Assembly: GCF_019800005.1 (NCBI RefSeq) | Contig: NZ_JABGCL010000012.1 | Location: 1-64,000, forward strand | Direction of reading: 5' to 3' | Origin: Geminicoccus harenae | Lineage (GTDB): Bacteria; Pseudomonadota; Alphaproteobacteria; Geminicoccales; Geminicoccaceae | Length of the DNA: 64,000 bases | Shown: piece after piece, positions 16,926-24,561 of the stretch | Layout of the letters: the number at the start of each line of letters is the position of its first letter | How positions within the stretch are numbered: position 1 is the first letter of the stretch | Notes under the pieces: generated by a model | Database searches by the model: none | The model's input: the letters and a program-made list of their open reading frames with translations, nothing else | Told to the model about the DNA's origin: nothing | Translations under genes and position numbers: made by a program

Positions 16926-17651
16926 ATGGACTTTCTGGCCATCCTTTCCGATCCCGCCGCCTGGGCATCGCTCGCAGCGCTGACCGCGCTGGAGATCGTG
17001 CTGGGCATCGACAACCTGATCTTCCTGTCGATCGTCGCCAGCCGACTGCCGGTGCACCAGCAGAACGCCGCACGGCGGATCGGCCTGTCGCTCGCCCTGC
17101 TGATGCGCCTGGCGCTGCTCGCCAGCATCGCCTGGATCGTCAGCCTGACCCAGCCGATCTTCTCGGTCGGCGAGTTCGACGTCTCCTGGCGGGACATCAT
17201 CATGCTGGTCGGCGGCCTGTTCCTGCTGGCCAAGGGCACGCTCGAGATCCATCACACCATGGAGGAGCAGCACAAGGAGGGCACCAAGGCCGGCAGCACC
17301 TTCACGGCCGCCATCATCCAGATCGTGCTGCTGGACATCGTGTTCTCCCTGGATTCCGTCATCACCGCCGTGGGCATGGCGGAACACCTCTCCGTCATGG
17401 TCACCGCCGTGATCATCTCGATGATCGTGATGCTGGTCGCCGCCCAGCCGGTGGGCGACTTCGTCAACCGCCACCCGACCGTGAAGATGCTGGCACTGGC
17501 CTTCCTGGTGCTGGTCGGGACCATGCTGGTCGCCGAGGGTTTCCACTTCCACGTGCCCAAGGGCTACATCTACTTCGCGATCGCCTTCTCGGCGGGCGTC
17601 GAGGCATTGAACCTGCTGGCGCGCAGGAGGCGGCTGGCCAAGGCGCACTGA
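16926..17651 (+). CDS. TerC family integral membrane protein
   Basis: A 241-residue membrane protein with about seven helices. The TerC motifs EIVLGIDNLIFLSI (near 20) and LLDIVFSLDSVITAVG (near 140) put charged residues in the membrane, and FHFHVPKGYIYFAIAFSAGVE is the conserved C-terminal block. Family members export manganese or calcium, protect against tellurite or help metalate exported enzymes. The ATG at 16926 (MDFLAILSDPAAWASL) matches typical starts; ATGs at 16857 and 16866 would add a proline-rich leader with no parallel. Inverted repeats follow the stop. Confidence 0.87.
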   Translation: MDFLAILSDPAAWASLAALTALEIVLGIDNLIFLSIVASRLPVHQQNAARRIGLSLALLMRLALLASIAWIVSLTQPIFSVGEFDVSWRDIIMLVGGLFLLAKGTLEIHHTMEEQHKEGTKAGSTFTAAIIQIVLLDIVFSLDSVITAVGMAEHLSVMVTAVIISMIVMLVAAQPVGDFVNRHPTVKMLALAFLVLVGTMLVAEGFHFHVPKGYIYFAIAFSAGVEALNLLARRRRLAKAH

Positions 17652-17669
17652 CGCCGCAACAGCACCGAC

Positions 17670-17708
17670 CGTTCAGGAGCGGGCCCGCACAGGTCTTGCT
17701 CCTGAACG
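17670..17708. repeat. 11-bp inverted repeat after terC
   Basis: CGTTCAGGAGC (17670-17680) and GCTCCTGAACG (17698-17708) are perfect complements with a 17-nt loop. There is no T-run, so it may be a terC 3' hairpin or part of the leader of the next RTX gene. It is immediately followed by a second hairpin at 17730-17769. Confidence 0.55.
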
Positions 17709-17729
17709 AATCATGTAGGATAGTTTACC

Positions 17730-17769
17730 CTTCTTTCATTCGTGCTCAGGTGCGACCGAAAGAAGGGAT
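17730..17769 (+). promoter_or_regulatory. Inverted repeat that covers the ribosome-binding site of the second RTX gene
   Basis: CCCTTCTTTC (17730-17739) is perfectly complementary to GAAAGAAGGG (17760-17769), with a 20-nt loop. The right arm contains the Shine-Dalgarno AAGAAGGG, 6 bases before the ATG at 17776. If transcribed, the stem would hide the ribosome site, as in RNA thermometers or trans-regulated leaders. The function is inferred from the pairing alone. Confidence 0.5.
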
Positions 17770-17775
17770 GCTTCC

Positions 17776-18915
17776 ATGGCCAGCATCAACGGTACCGGCC
17801 GCGCCGACATCCTGTCCGGCACGCCGCAAGCGGACGTCATCTGGGCCGGGAGCGGCGACGACCAGGTGAGCGGCCGGGCCGGCCATGACCGGCTCTACGG
17901 TCAGGCCGGCGCCGATCGTATTCGTGGCGGCGACGGCAACGACCGGATCGGCGGCGGCTTCGGTGACGACCGGCTGTTCGGCGATGGCGGCGACGGCAAC
18001 GATCTCCTGAACGGCAATTCCGGCGACGACGTGCTGCGCGGCGGCGCTGGTGCCGACGTCCTGGACGGTGGTGCCGGCAACGACCTGGTCTATGGCGGGC
18101 CCGGGCTCGACCGGCTGCTCGGTGGTCCCGGGATCGACACCGTGTCGTTCGCGGAAGAAACGCACGGGATGCACATCAATGTCTGCTACCGGTTCGCGGC
18201 CGACGGCAATCCGGAGGCAGGGTCGGTCCATTCCGAGGAAATGGTCGGCTTCGAGCGGATCCGGGGCAGCGCCTTCGACGATACGATCTCGGTCCTCATG
18301 AACGAGGAGCTCGACCGGGTGTTCACCCCGTTCGCCCTGTTCGGCCTCGACGGGGACGACGTCATCAACGGCGCGCATGGCGGCGACGAGATCGAGGGAA
18401 ATGGCGGCAATGACTCGCTCAGCGGCTATGTCGGCAACGACCGGGTCGATGGCGGTGCCGGCGACGATCATGTCAATGGCGGTGCCGGGGCCGGTGACGA
18501 CCGGCTGACAGGCGGTGCGGGAAGCGACGTGCTGTACTACGGCGCGATCTGGGCCCAGGAGGGGAGCCGGACCGGCTCGGACATCGTCACCGATTTCACC
18601 AAGGGGCCGGATCGCCTCTATCTCACCGTCGACGTCGAGGACATCTGGGGCGAAGGCACGGCTCCCGGGATCCATTGGCAGAACCGCGAACTGTTCGACG
18701 TGCTGGATACCAACCAGGACGACCGGCTGAACGGGCTGGACCAGTTCCTGGACAGCAGGATCGTCGAGGGTGTGCGCAGTCTCCAGATCGACGTCGCCGG
18801 TCTCATCGATGCCAACCTCGACGATGCGCACGTGATGAAGGGCATGTCCGACAACGACCGGCTGACGCTCCTGGGCGTGGACCATCTCGTCCTGCAGGAT
18901 ATGTGGAGCCGATAG
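17776..18915 (+). CDS. RTX calcium-binding repeat protein with a distinct C-terminal domain
   Basis: A 379-residue acidic protein without signal peptide. Residues 5-125 and about 195-260 are GGxGxDxLx repeats (GGDGNDRIGGGFGDDRLFG; GGAGSDVLYYGAIW). Between them is a non-repeat beta segment (FAEETHGMHINVCYRFAADG). The tail has FTKGPDRLYLTVDVEDIW, like the end of type I substrates, then DTNQDDRLNGLD, which fits a 12-residue EF-hand loop (D-x-N-x-D...D). So it carries two kinds of Ca site. The exact role is unknown. It is expressed from its own leader with two long inverted repeats and followed by the propeller gene. Confidence 0.85.
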   Translation: MASINGTGRADILSGTPQADVIWAGSGDDQVSGRAGHDRLYGQAGADRIRGGDGNDRIGGGFGDDRLFGDGGDGNDLLNGNSGDDVLRGGAGADVLDGGAGNDLVYGGPGLDRLLGGPGIDTVSFAEETHGMHINVCYRFAADGNPEAGSVHSEEMVGFERIRGSAFDDTISVLMNEELDRVFTPFALFGLDGDDVINGAHGGDEIEGNGGNDSLSGYVGNDRVDGGAGDDHVNGGAGAGDDRLTGGAGSDVLYYGAIWAQEGSRTGSDIVTDFTKGPDRLYLTVDVEDIWGEGTAPGIHWQNRELFDVLDTNQDDRLNGLDQFLDSRIVEGVRSLQIDVAGLIDANLDDAHVMKGMSDNDRLTLLGVDHLVLQDMWSR

Positions 18916-18986
18916 ACCGGCGGCGGACGGCCGTGCCAGGACACTGCCGGCACTGCCCGGATCCATGGGCGATGCAGTGGTAGCCT

Positions 18987-19007
18987 AATCTCGTTGACAG
19001 CGAGATT
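18987..19007. promoter_or_regulatory. Inverted repeat around a TTGACA element upstream of the propeller gene
   Basis: AATCTCG (18987-18993) and CGAGATT (19001-19007) are perfect complements flanking TTGACAG. TTGACA is a consensus -35 hexamer, so the repeat would be an operator centred on a promoter 50-60 bp before the ATG at 19058. No good -10 hexamer is seen at ideal spacing, so the promoter is tentative. Confidence 0.35.
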
Positions 19008-19057
19008 GAGAGAAAAGAGCATCATCAATTCCCTGCGCTACTTGACGAGGCGAGTCG

Positions 19058-20158
19058 ATGAAGCTCAGTTCCGGAAACAGTATTTCACCTTACTTCATTG
19101 CTCTGGTGGGCGTAGTCTTTGCCTTGTTTCTCAGCACGCCGGCCTGGAGCGTCGGAGAGGACCCGCGCCACAACCCGCTGATGCAGGACCGGCCGTCCGC
19201 CTACGTCACTGAAGCCGACGTCCATCACGTCTTCGTCCGGGGGCGCAGCAACCATCTGCTGCACTGGTGGCGCACCGCCGGGAAATGGCAGCGCGAGGAC
19301 CTGGGCGGCGACATCATCTCCGGCCCCACCGCCTATGACACCGGCAACAACAACGCCAACGCCTATGCGTTCGGGCGCAACGGTGATCTCATGCACTGGC
19401 GGCGCTCGGGCGGCCGCTGGCTGGTCCGCAACCTGGGCGGCGACCCGGGCGGACCGCCGACCTCCTACGGCACCCCCAACCACAACGTGTATGTCCACAC
19501 CCGCCAGGGGCGACTCTGGCACTGGTGGTTCACCAATGGCGGTTGGCACCAGGAGGACCTGGGCAAGCAACTGGTCAGCGCCCCGTCCGCCTATGCCGTG
19601 GGCAATGTCCACCATGTCTACGGGCGAGCGTCCACCAGCAACATCCTGCACTGGTGGAAGTCCGGCGGGACATGGCGCCGCGAGGACCTGGGCGGTGCGA
19701 TCGTCAATCCTCCGTCCGCCTATTCCGATGGCGCCAGCCATCACGTCTATGCCCAGACGCTGAACGGCCGTCTCTGGCACTGGTGGAACAGCGGCGGCGG
19801 CTGGCGGCATGAGGAGATCGGCAAGGGCGTCATCGGTGGCCCGGCCGCCTATCTCGTCGGCAGCACCCCGCATGTCCTCGTGCGTGGCTCCGGCAACCGC
19901 CTGGTGCACTGGTGGAAGTCGGGCAATAGCTGGCGCAAGGAGGATGCCGGCAGCGGCCTGATCGGCAACCTGACCGCCTATGCCGGCCGGGACGGCGCCG
20001 CCCATGTCTATGCGCGCGGGCCCAAGGACCATCTCTGGCACTGGACCAACGAGACGGGGCGCTGGCGCCAGGAAGACCTGGGCCCCGGCCCGGGCTGCCG
20101 GTTCGTTGGCTGCGGCCTGCTCCTGCCGGCACTGTCGAACGGCAAGATCCCGCCATAG
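19058..20158 (+). CDS. Secreted PLL-like seven-bladed beta-propeller (putative lectin)
   Basis: A 366-residue protein with an N-terminal signal peptide (hydrophobic segment 11-26, STPAWS near 26-31) and seven tandem repeats of about 43 residues. Each has the pattern PSAY...HHVYxRGxxNxLxHWWxxxGxWxxEDLG; for example NHLLHWWRTAGKWQREDLGG and NILHWWKSGGTWRREDLGG. This is the layout of PLL/PHL lectins of Photorhabdus and related fucose-binding propellers. The repeated His-Trp-Trp cluster is what would line sugar pockets between blades. A tail with two Cys (GCRFVGCGLLLP) closes the chain. Sugar specificity is not readable from sequence. It sits just after an RTX gene, suggesting shared surface or attachment functions. 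Confidence 0.8.
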   Translation: MKLSSGNSISPYFIALVGVVFALFLSTPAWSVGEDPRHNPLMQDRPSAYVTEADVHHVFVRGRSNHLLHWWRTAGKWQREDLGGDIISGPTAYDTGNNNANAYAFGRNGDLMHWRRSGGRWLVRNLGGDPGGPPTSYGTPNHNVYVHTRQGRLWHWWFTNGGWHQEDLGKQLVSAPSAYAVGNVHHVYGRASTSNILHWWKSGGTWRREDLGGAIVNPPSAYSDGASHHVYAQTLNGRLWHWWNSGGGWRHEEIGKGVIGGPAAYLVGSTPHVLVRGSGNRLVHWWKSGNSWRKEDAGSGLIGNLTAYAGRDGAAHVYARGPKDHLWHWTNETGRWRQEDLGPGPGCRFVGCGLLLPALSNGKIPP

Positions 20159-20250
20159 CCCCCGCCCCGGCGAAGGGTGCTTCACCGTCCATCCCGGCTC
20201 CCCTATGGTTCCACCCATTCGGGCGAAGGCCGGATCGGGAGGCGGGAACG

Positions 20251-22098
20251 ATGAAGACGGTGCGTCTGACCATGGCGCAGGCCCTGGTGCGCTGGCTGAC
20301 CAGCCAGCACACGGAGATCGACGGCAAGACCGAGCCCTTGTTTCCCGGCCTGTTCGCCATTTTCGGTCATGGCAACGTCACCTGCCTGTCCGAGGCGCTG
20401 CAGGAGGTGCAGGACGTCCTGCCGACCTGGCGCGGCCAGAACGAGCAGGCCATGGCGCTGGCCGCGATCGGCTTCAACAAGGCGAGAAAGCGCCGGCAGA
20501 TCATGATCGCCGCCAGCTCGATCGGGCCGGGTGCGACCAACATGGTCACCGCCGCCGCGGTGGCGCACACCAACCGCCTGCCGCTCCTGCTGCTGTCCGG
20601 CGACTATTATGTCAGCCGCCTGCCCGACCCGGTCCTCCAGCAGGTCGAGCATTTCGGCGACCCGACCCTGTCGGTGAACGACGCCTTCAAGCCGGTGGTG
20701 CGCTACTGGGACCGGATCACCCGGCCGGAGCAGATCATCCAGTCCCTGCCGCAGGCGCTCGGCATGATGCTGGACCCCGCCGATTGCGGTCCGGCCTTCC
20801 TGGGCCTGTGCCAGGACACCCAGGGCGAGGCGTTCGACTACCCCGAGCGGTTCTTCGAGCCGACCCTCCACCACATCCCGAAGCCGCGCGCCGACCTCCG
20901 GCAGATCGAGGCGGCGGTAGCACTGCTGAAGACCGCCAAGAAGCCGATGATCATCGCGGGCGGCGGGGTCCGCTATGCCGATGCCGAGGAGCTGCTCGCG
21001 GCGTTCGCGCAGCGGCACGGCATCCCGGTCACCGAGACCCTGAACGGCCGCACCGTGCTCCTGCACGACGACCCGGTGAACTGCGGCCCGGTCGGGATCA
21101 TGGGCTCCTCCTCGGCCAACCATCTGGCCGCGGAAGCGGACGTAGTGCTGGCGATCGGCACCCGGCTCCAGGACTTCACCACCGGCTCCTGGACGCTGTT
21201 CCCGCATGATGCCCGGTTCATCGGGATCAACACCGCGCGCTTCGACGCGCGCAAGCATATGAGCCTGCCGGTGGTGGGCGACGCCGCGGTGACGCTCGAG
21301 GAGATGGGCCGGGCACTGGGCGACTGGCGGGCACCGGAGAGCTGGCTGCAGCAGGGCAAGGCCTGGTACAGCGAATGGAACAGCTATATCGACCGCCGCT
21401 CCGGGCCGACCAATGCCGAGACCACCACCTATGCCCAGGTCGTGGGTGCGGTGAACCGGCTGGCCGACGAGCGCGACCTGGCGCTGACCGCGGCAGGCGG
21501 GATGCCGGGCGAGCTGGAGATGAACTGGCGCGCCAAGGGCATCGGCACCTTCGACTGCGAGTTCGGCTTTTCCTGCATGGGCTACGAGGTGGCGGGCGGC
21601 TGGGGTGCCGCCATGGCCGACCCGTCGCGCGACGTGTTCGTGATGGTGGGCGACGGCTCCTACCTGCTCATGAACTCCGACATCTATTCGTCGGTGCTGA
21701 CCGGCCACAAGCTGATCGTGGTGGTCTGCGACAATGGCGGGTTTGCCGTGATCGACCGGCTGCAGACCAGCAAGGGCCAGCCCAGCTTCAACAACCTGAT
21801 CGAGCAGGGCACCCGGGTGAAGGAGGCGTTCCGGGTGGATTTCGCCAAGCATGCGGAATCGATGGGGGCGATCGGTATCCGGGCGAGGTCGATGGGCGAG
21901 TTCGAGGACGCGGTGCGCCGGGCCAAGGCCGCAGACCGCACCACCGTCATCCATATCGACGTCCACCCCACCGACTGGACCGGCGAGAACGGCTCCTGGT
22001 GGGAATGCGGCATCCCGGAAGTGTCGGCGAGCCAGCGGGTCGAGGAGGCCTTCCGTGCCCATGTCGAGGGCAAGAAGCGCCAGCGTCTCGGCGTATGA
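20251..22098 (+). CDS. iolD: 3D-(3,5/4)-trihydroxycyclohexane-1,2-dione hydrolase
   Basis: A 615-residue thiamine-diphosphate enzyme of myo-inositol breakdown that opens the ring of the IolE product to 5-deoxy-glucuronate. It begins VRLTMAQALVRWLTSQH, then shows the IolD-typical FGHGNVTCLSEALQE, the ThDP glutamate region RGQNEQAMALAAIGF and the C-terminal metal/ThDP motif VGDGSYLLMNSDIYSSVLTG ending VVCDN. WWECGIPEVS near the end is also IolD-like. ATG with GGGAGGCGGGAA upstream. iolE follows 1.5 kb downstream, after two inserted genes; iolB, iolC and iolG are not in the window. Confidence 0.94.
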   Translation: MKTVRLTMAQALVRWLTSQHTEIDGKTEPLFPGLFAIFGHGNVTCLSEALQEVQDVLPTWRGQNEQAMALAAIGFNKARKRRQIMIAASSIGPGATNMVTAAAVAHTNRLPLLLLSGDYYVSRLPDPVLQQVEHFGDPTLSVNDAFKPVVRYWDRITRPEQIIQSLPQALGMMLDPADCGPAFLGLCQDTQGEAFDYPERFFEPTLHHIPKPRADLRQIEAAVALLKTAKKPMIIAGGGVRYADAEELLAAFAQRHGIPVTETLNGRTVLLHDDPVNCGPVGIMGSSSANHLAAEADVVLAIGTRLQDFTTGSWTLFPHDARFIGINTARFDARKHMSLPVVGDAAVTLEEMGRALGDWRAPESWLQQGKAWYSEWNSYIDRRSGPTNAETTTYAQVVGAVNRLADERDLALTAAGGMPGELEMNWRAKGIGTFDCEFGFSCMGYEVAGGWGAAMADPSRDVFVMVGDGSYLLMNSDIYSSVLTGHKLIVVVCDNGGFAVIDRLQTSKGQPSFNNLIEQGTRVKEAFRVDFAKHAESMGAIGIRARSMGEFEDAVRRAKAADRTTVIHIDVHPTDWTGENGSWWECGIPEVSASQRVEEAFRAHVEGKKRQRLGV

Positions 22099-22201
22099 CC
22101 AGCCACGTCCGTCGGACCGATGACAGGTCGCCAGCCGCCATGCTAGGCTTCCGGCATCCGCTTGGCCGGAGGTGGGGCAATCCCCATATCCGGCAGGACG
22201 G

Positions 22202-22771
22202 ATGGAAGTCGAGGAGCCGGGTGCCGTGACCGAATTCGTGGCGCCGAAGCCATGCGGTCTTTCCGCCGAGCAGATCGAGCGGCGGGCGGCCGCGTTCGCG
22301 GCGGAGCATCGCTTCGTCGCCGGGCGTGACCGCCTGCGTGACCTGGTGGGGTCGATGGGCGGCCGGATCGTGACCGTCGACGTGCCGCATCTGCGCGAGC
22401 TGGATGGCGGCTCGCTCGAGGTCTATGGGCCGGGCGACTTCCTGATCCGGCTCTCGCCCATCACCGGCCCGATGCGCGACAATTTCACGATCGGCCACGA
22501 GCTCGGCCACTACGTCCTGCATTCGGGCGAGCCGCTGGGCAGCCTTCGCATCCGGGTCGGGCGCTGGGGCTGCGAGCCGGTCGAGCGCGAGGCCAACCGC
22601 TTCGCCGCGGCCCTGCTGATGCCCAGGGACCTGTTCTGCAGCACCGCCAGTTGCTGCGGGAACGAGCCGACCAAGCTGGCAGCGCAGTTCTATGTTTCTT
22701 GCACCGCTGCCGCCTACCGGCTGATCTCGCTCCAGATGGCAACCCGCGAAGAGCTCGGTCTGGCAAGGTGA
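22202..22771 (+). CDS. ImmA/IrrE-type metallopeptidase domain protein (cassette gene A)
   Basis: A 189-residue protein of the COG2856 gluzincin group. Zinc motif HELGH is at 99-103 (NFTIGHELGHYVLHSGEP), and the third-ligand helix reads EREANRFAAALLMP (128-141), both textbook for ImmA/IrrE. There is no DNA-binding domain and no partner XRE gene. A C-terminal helix includes Cys-Cys (TASCCGNEP). Relatives cleave phage or stress repressors. Starts at 22172 (GTG), 22202 (ATG) or 22226 (GTG, with GAGGAG 9 bp upstream) are all possible; all keep the domain. Its stop overlaps the GTG of the cyclase-like gene (GTGA at 22768-22771), so the two are coupled and likely work together. Confidence 0.85.
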   Translation: MEVEEPGAVTEFVAPKPCGLSAEQIERRAAAFAAEHRFVAGRDRLRDLVGSMGGRIVTVDVPHLRELDGGSLEVYGPGDFLIRLSPITGPMRDNFTIGHELGHYVLHSGEPLGSLRIRVGRWGCEPVEREANRFAAALLMPRDLFCSTASCCGNEPTKLAAQFYVSCTAAAYRLISLQMATREELGLAR

Positions 22772-23652
22772 GCTTGAAGCCGGAGGTCCGGCTGTTCCTT
22801 TCCGCCGACATCGTGGGCAGCTCGGTCTACAAGGCCGAGATGATCGCCGGCGACGTCGCGCGGGCGGTCGAGTGGTCGAGCTCGATCTCGGGCTTCTTCC
22901 GCGACTTTCCCGCCCTGTTCCAGCGCCATGCCGGACTGCGCGGGCTGGGGCCCGGCCATGATCCGGTGGACGCGGTGTGGAAGCTCTTAGGCGACGAGGT
23001 GCTGTTCACCTTCGACGTCGCGGACTTCGCCAAGACGACCTCGCTGTGCGCCGCTTTCTTCGATGCGCTGGTCGAGTACGATCGCGATCTGGCGGCCGGA
23101 CCCTTGCGGCTCAAGGGGCTGGGCTGGCTGGCCCAGTTCCCCTTCCCGAACGTCGAGGTGGTGGCCGGTGCGCGCTCCGGCCAGCGCGCCGACTATATCG
23201 GCCCGGACATGGATATCGGCTTCCGCCTGGCCGATTCCACCAGGGCCGGCCGCCTGCTGGTCTCGATCGAGCTGGCCGAGCAGATCGCCGAACAGGCCGG
23301 GGCCTGCAACCTGCTGGTCCATCATGTCGGCTGGTCCAACCTGCGCGGCATCAATGGCGGCAAGCCCTACCCGGTGTTCTGGACGCGCAGCCCCGACCAG
23401 CCGGCGGTGCCGTTCAACCCCTGGGACACCCATACCTGCGAGCTGACCCGCCGCTTCGTGAGCGAGCCGCCGATCAGCCCGGACGCCATCCTGGATCTCG
23501 GCCGGCGCTTCCGCACCGCCGTGCGGCCATGGCGGCCGGTGCGGCCCTATCTCGACATCGCGCACGCGCCGGACGAGCATCGCGAGGCGATCGCCCTGCT
23601 GAACGCGCAACTGCCGGATGCAGGCAATGAAGGGGAGGAAGAACTGCGATGA
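22768..23652 (+). CDS. Divergent class III nucleotide-cyclase homologue (cassette gene B)
   Basis: A 294-residue cytoplasmic protein. VRLFLSADIVGSSVYK (7-22) and AVWKLLGDEVLFTFD (69-83) place Asp14 and Asp76 as the two metal-binding acids of a class III adenylyl/guanylyl cyclase fold. YIGPDMDIGFRLAD (143-156) corresponds to the GExxNxAxRL block: Arg153 is kept but the transition-state Asn is Asp149. The region between the first and second acids is longer than usual, and residues about 210-294 form an extra C-terminal part with Pro-rich PWRPVRPYLD. Product nucleotide unknown. GTG start overlaps the ImmA-like stop; its stop overlaps the iolE ATG (ATGA at 23649-23652). No effector gene other than the peptidase is adjacent. 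Confidence 0.75.
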   Translation: MSLKPEVRLFLSADIVGSSVYKAEMIAGDVARAVEWSSSISGFFRDFPALFQRHAGLRGLGPGHDPVDAVWKLLGDEVLFTFDVADFAKTTSLCAAFFDALVEYDRDLAAGPLRLKGLGWLAQFPFPNVEVVAGARSGQRADYIGPDMDIGFRLADSTRAGRLLVSIELAEQIAEQAGACNLLVHHVGWSNLRGINGGKPYPVFWTRSPDQPAVPFNPWDTHTCELTRRFVSEPPISPDAILDLGRRFRTAVRPWRPVRPYLDIAHAPDEHREAIALLNAQLPDAGNEGEEELR

Positions 23653-24557
23653 CCACGGTCCGCCTGGGCACCCAGCCGATCGCCTGGGCCAATGACGACC
23701 TGCCCGAGCTCGGCGGCGACACGCCGGTCGAACAGATCCTGAGCGAGGCGAAGCAGGCCGGCTACAGCGGCATCGAGAAGGGCGGCCGGTTCCCGAGTGA
23801 TCCGAAGGAGCTGAAGCCGCTCATGGCGCGGCACGGCCTCCAGCTCATCACCGGCTGGTTCTCGGGCGAGCTGCGCCAGCGCTCGCTCGAGGCGGAGCAG
23901 CAGGCGGTCCGGGCCCATCTCGACCTGCTGGTGGCGATGGGCTCCCCCGTGCTGGTCTATGCCGAGACCACCGGCACGGCGCAGGGCCAGCTCGACACCC
24001 CGCTGGCGGACCGTCCGCGCATGCCCGAGGCGGAGTTCGCCGCCTATGGCGAGAAGCTCACCCGGCTGGCCGAGTGGATGCGCGGCGAGGGCATCGCCAT
24101 GGCCTTCCACCACCACATGGGCACGGTGATCGAGACCGAGCGTGAGATCGACCTGCTCATGGCGAACACCGGCGAGGCGGTGGGCCTGCTGTTCGACACC
24201 GGCCATCTGCGCTTCGCCGGCGGCGATGTGATCGGCACGCTGCGCCGCCACGGATCGCGGGTGAACCACTTCCATGCCAAGAACATCCGCCCGGTGATCC
24301 ACGCCCAGCTGCGCAACAACCGCTGGAGCTTCCTGAAGGGCGTGATCGAGGGGGTGTTCACTGTGCCGGGCGACCCGGAGGGCTCGGTGCCGTTCCGCGA
24401 CATCGTTCCGGTGCTGGCCGAGATCGGCTATTCCGGGTGGATGGTAGTGGAGGCCGAGCAGGACCCGGCCAAGGCCCACCCGCTCACCTATGCGCGGATG
24501 GGCCATGCCGAGCTGGTCGCCTGCTGCCAGGCTGCCGGATTGACCATCGTGGAGTGA
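23649..24557 (+). CDS. iolE: Myo-inosose-2 dehydratase
   Basis: A 302-residue TIM-barrel enzyme of the AP-endonuclease-2-like family that dehydrates 2-keto-myo-inositol to the trione-diol used by IolD. VRLGTQPIAWANDDLPELGG at the N-terminus, GYSGIEKGGRFP, MAFHHHMGTVIE, LLFDTGHLRFAGGD and VNHFHAKNIRP give the metal-binding His/Asp/Glu set of IolE. GGGGAGGAAG precedes the ATG. That ribosome site lies inside the end of the cyclase-like gene, so iolE is translationally coupled to the foreign-looking cassette, not to iolD. A zinc-finger gene starts 4 bp after its stop. Confidence 0.92.
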   Translation: MTTVRLGTQPIAWANDDLPELGGDTPVEQILSEAKQAGYSGIEKGGRFPSDPKELKPLMARHGLQLITGWFSGELRQRSLEAEQQAVRAHLDLLVAMGSPVLVYAETTGTAQGQLDTPLADRPRMPEAEFAAYGEKLTRLAEWMRGEGIAMAFHHHMGTVIETEREIDLLMANTGEAVGLLFDTGHLRFAGGDVIGTLRRHGSRVNHFHAKNIRPVIHAQLRNNRWSFLKGVIEGVFTVPGDPEGSVPFRDIVPVLAEIGYSGWMVVEAEQDPAKAHPLTYARMGHAELVACCQAAGLTIVE

Positions 24558-24561
24558 CTGG

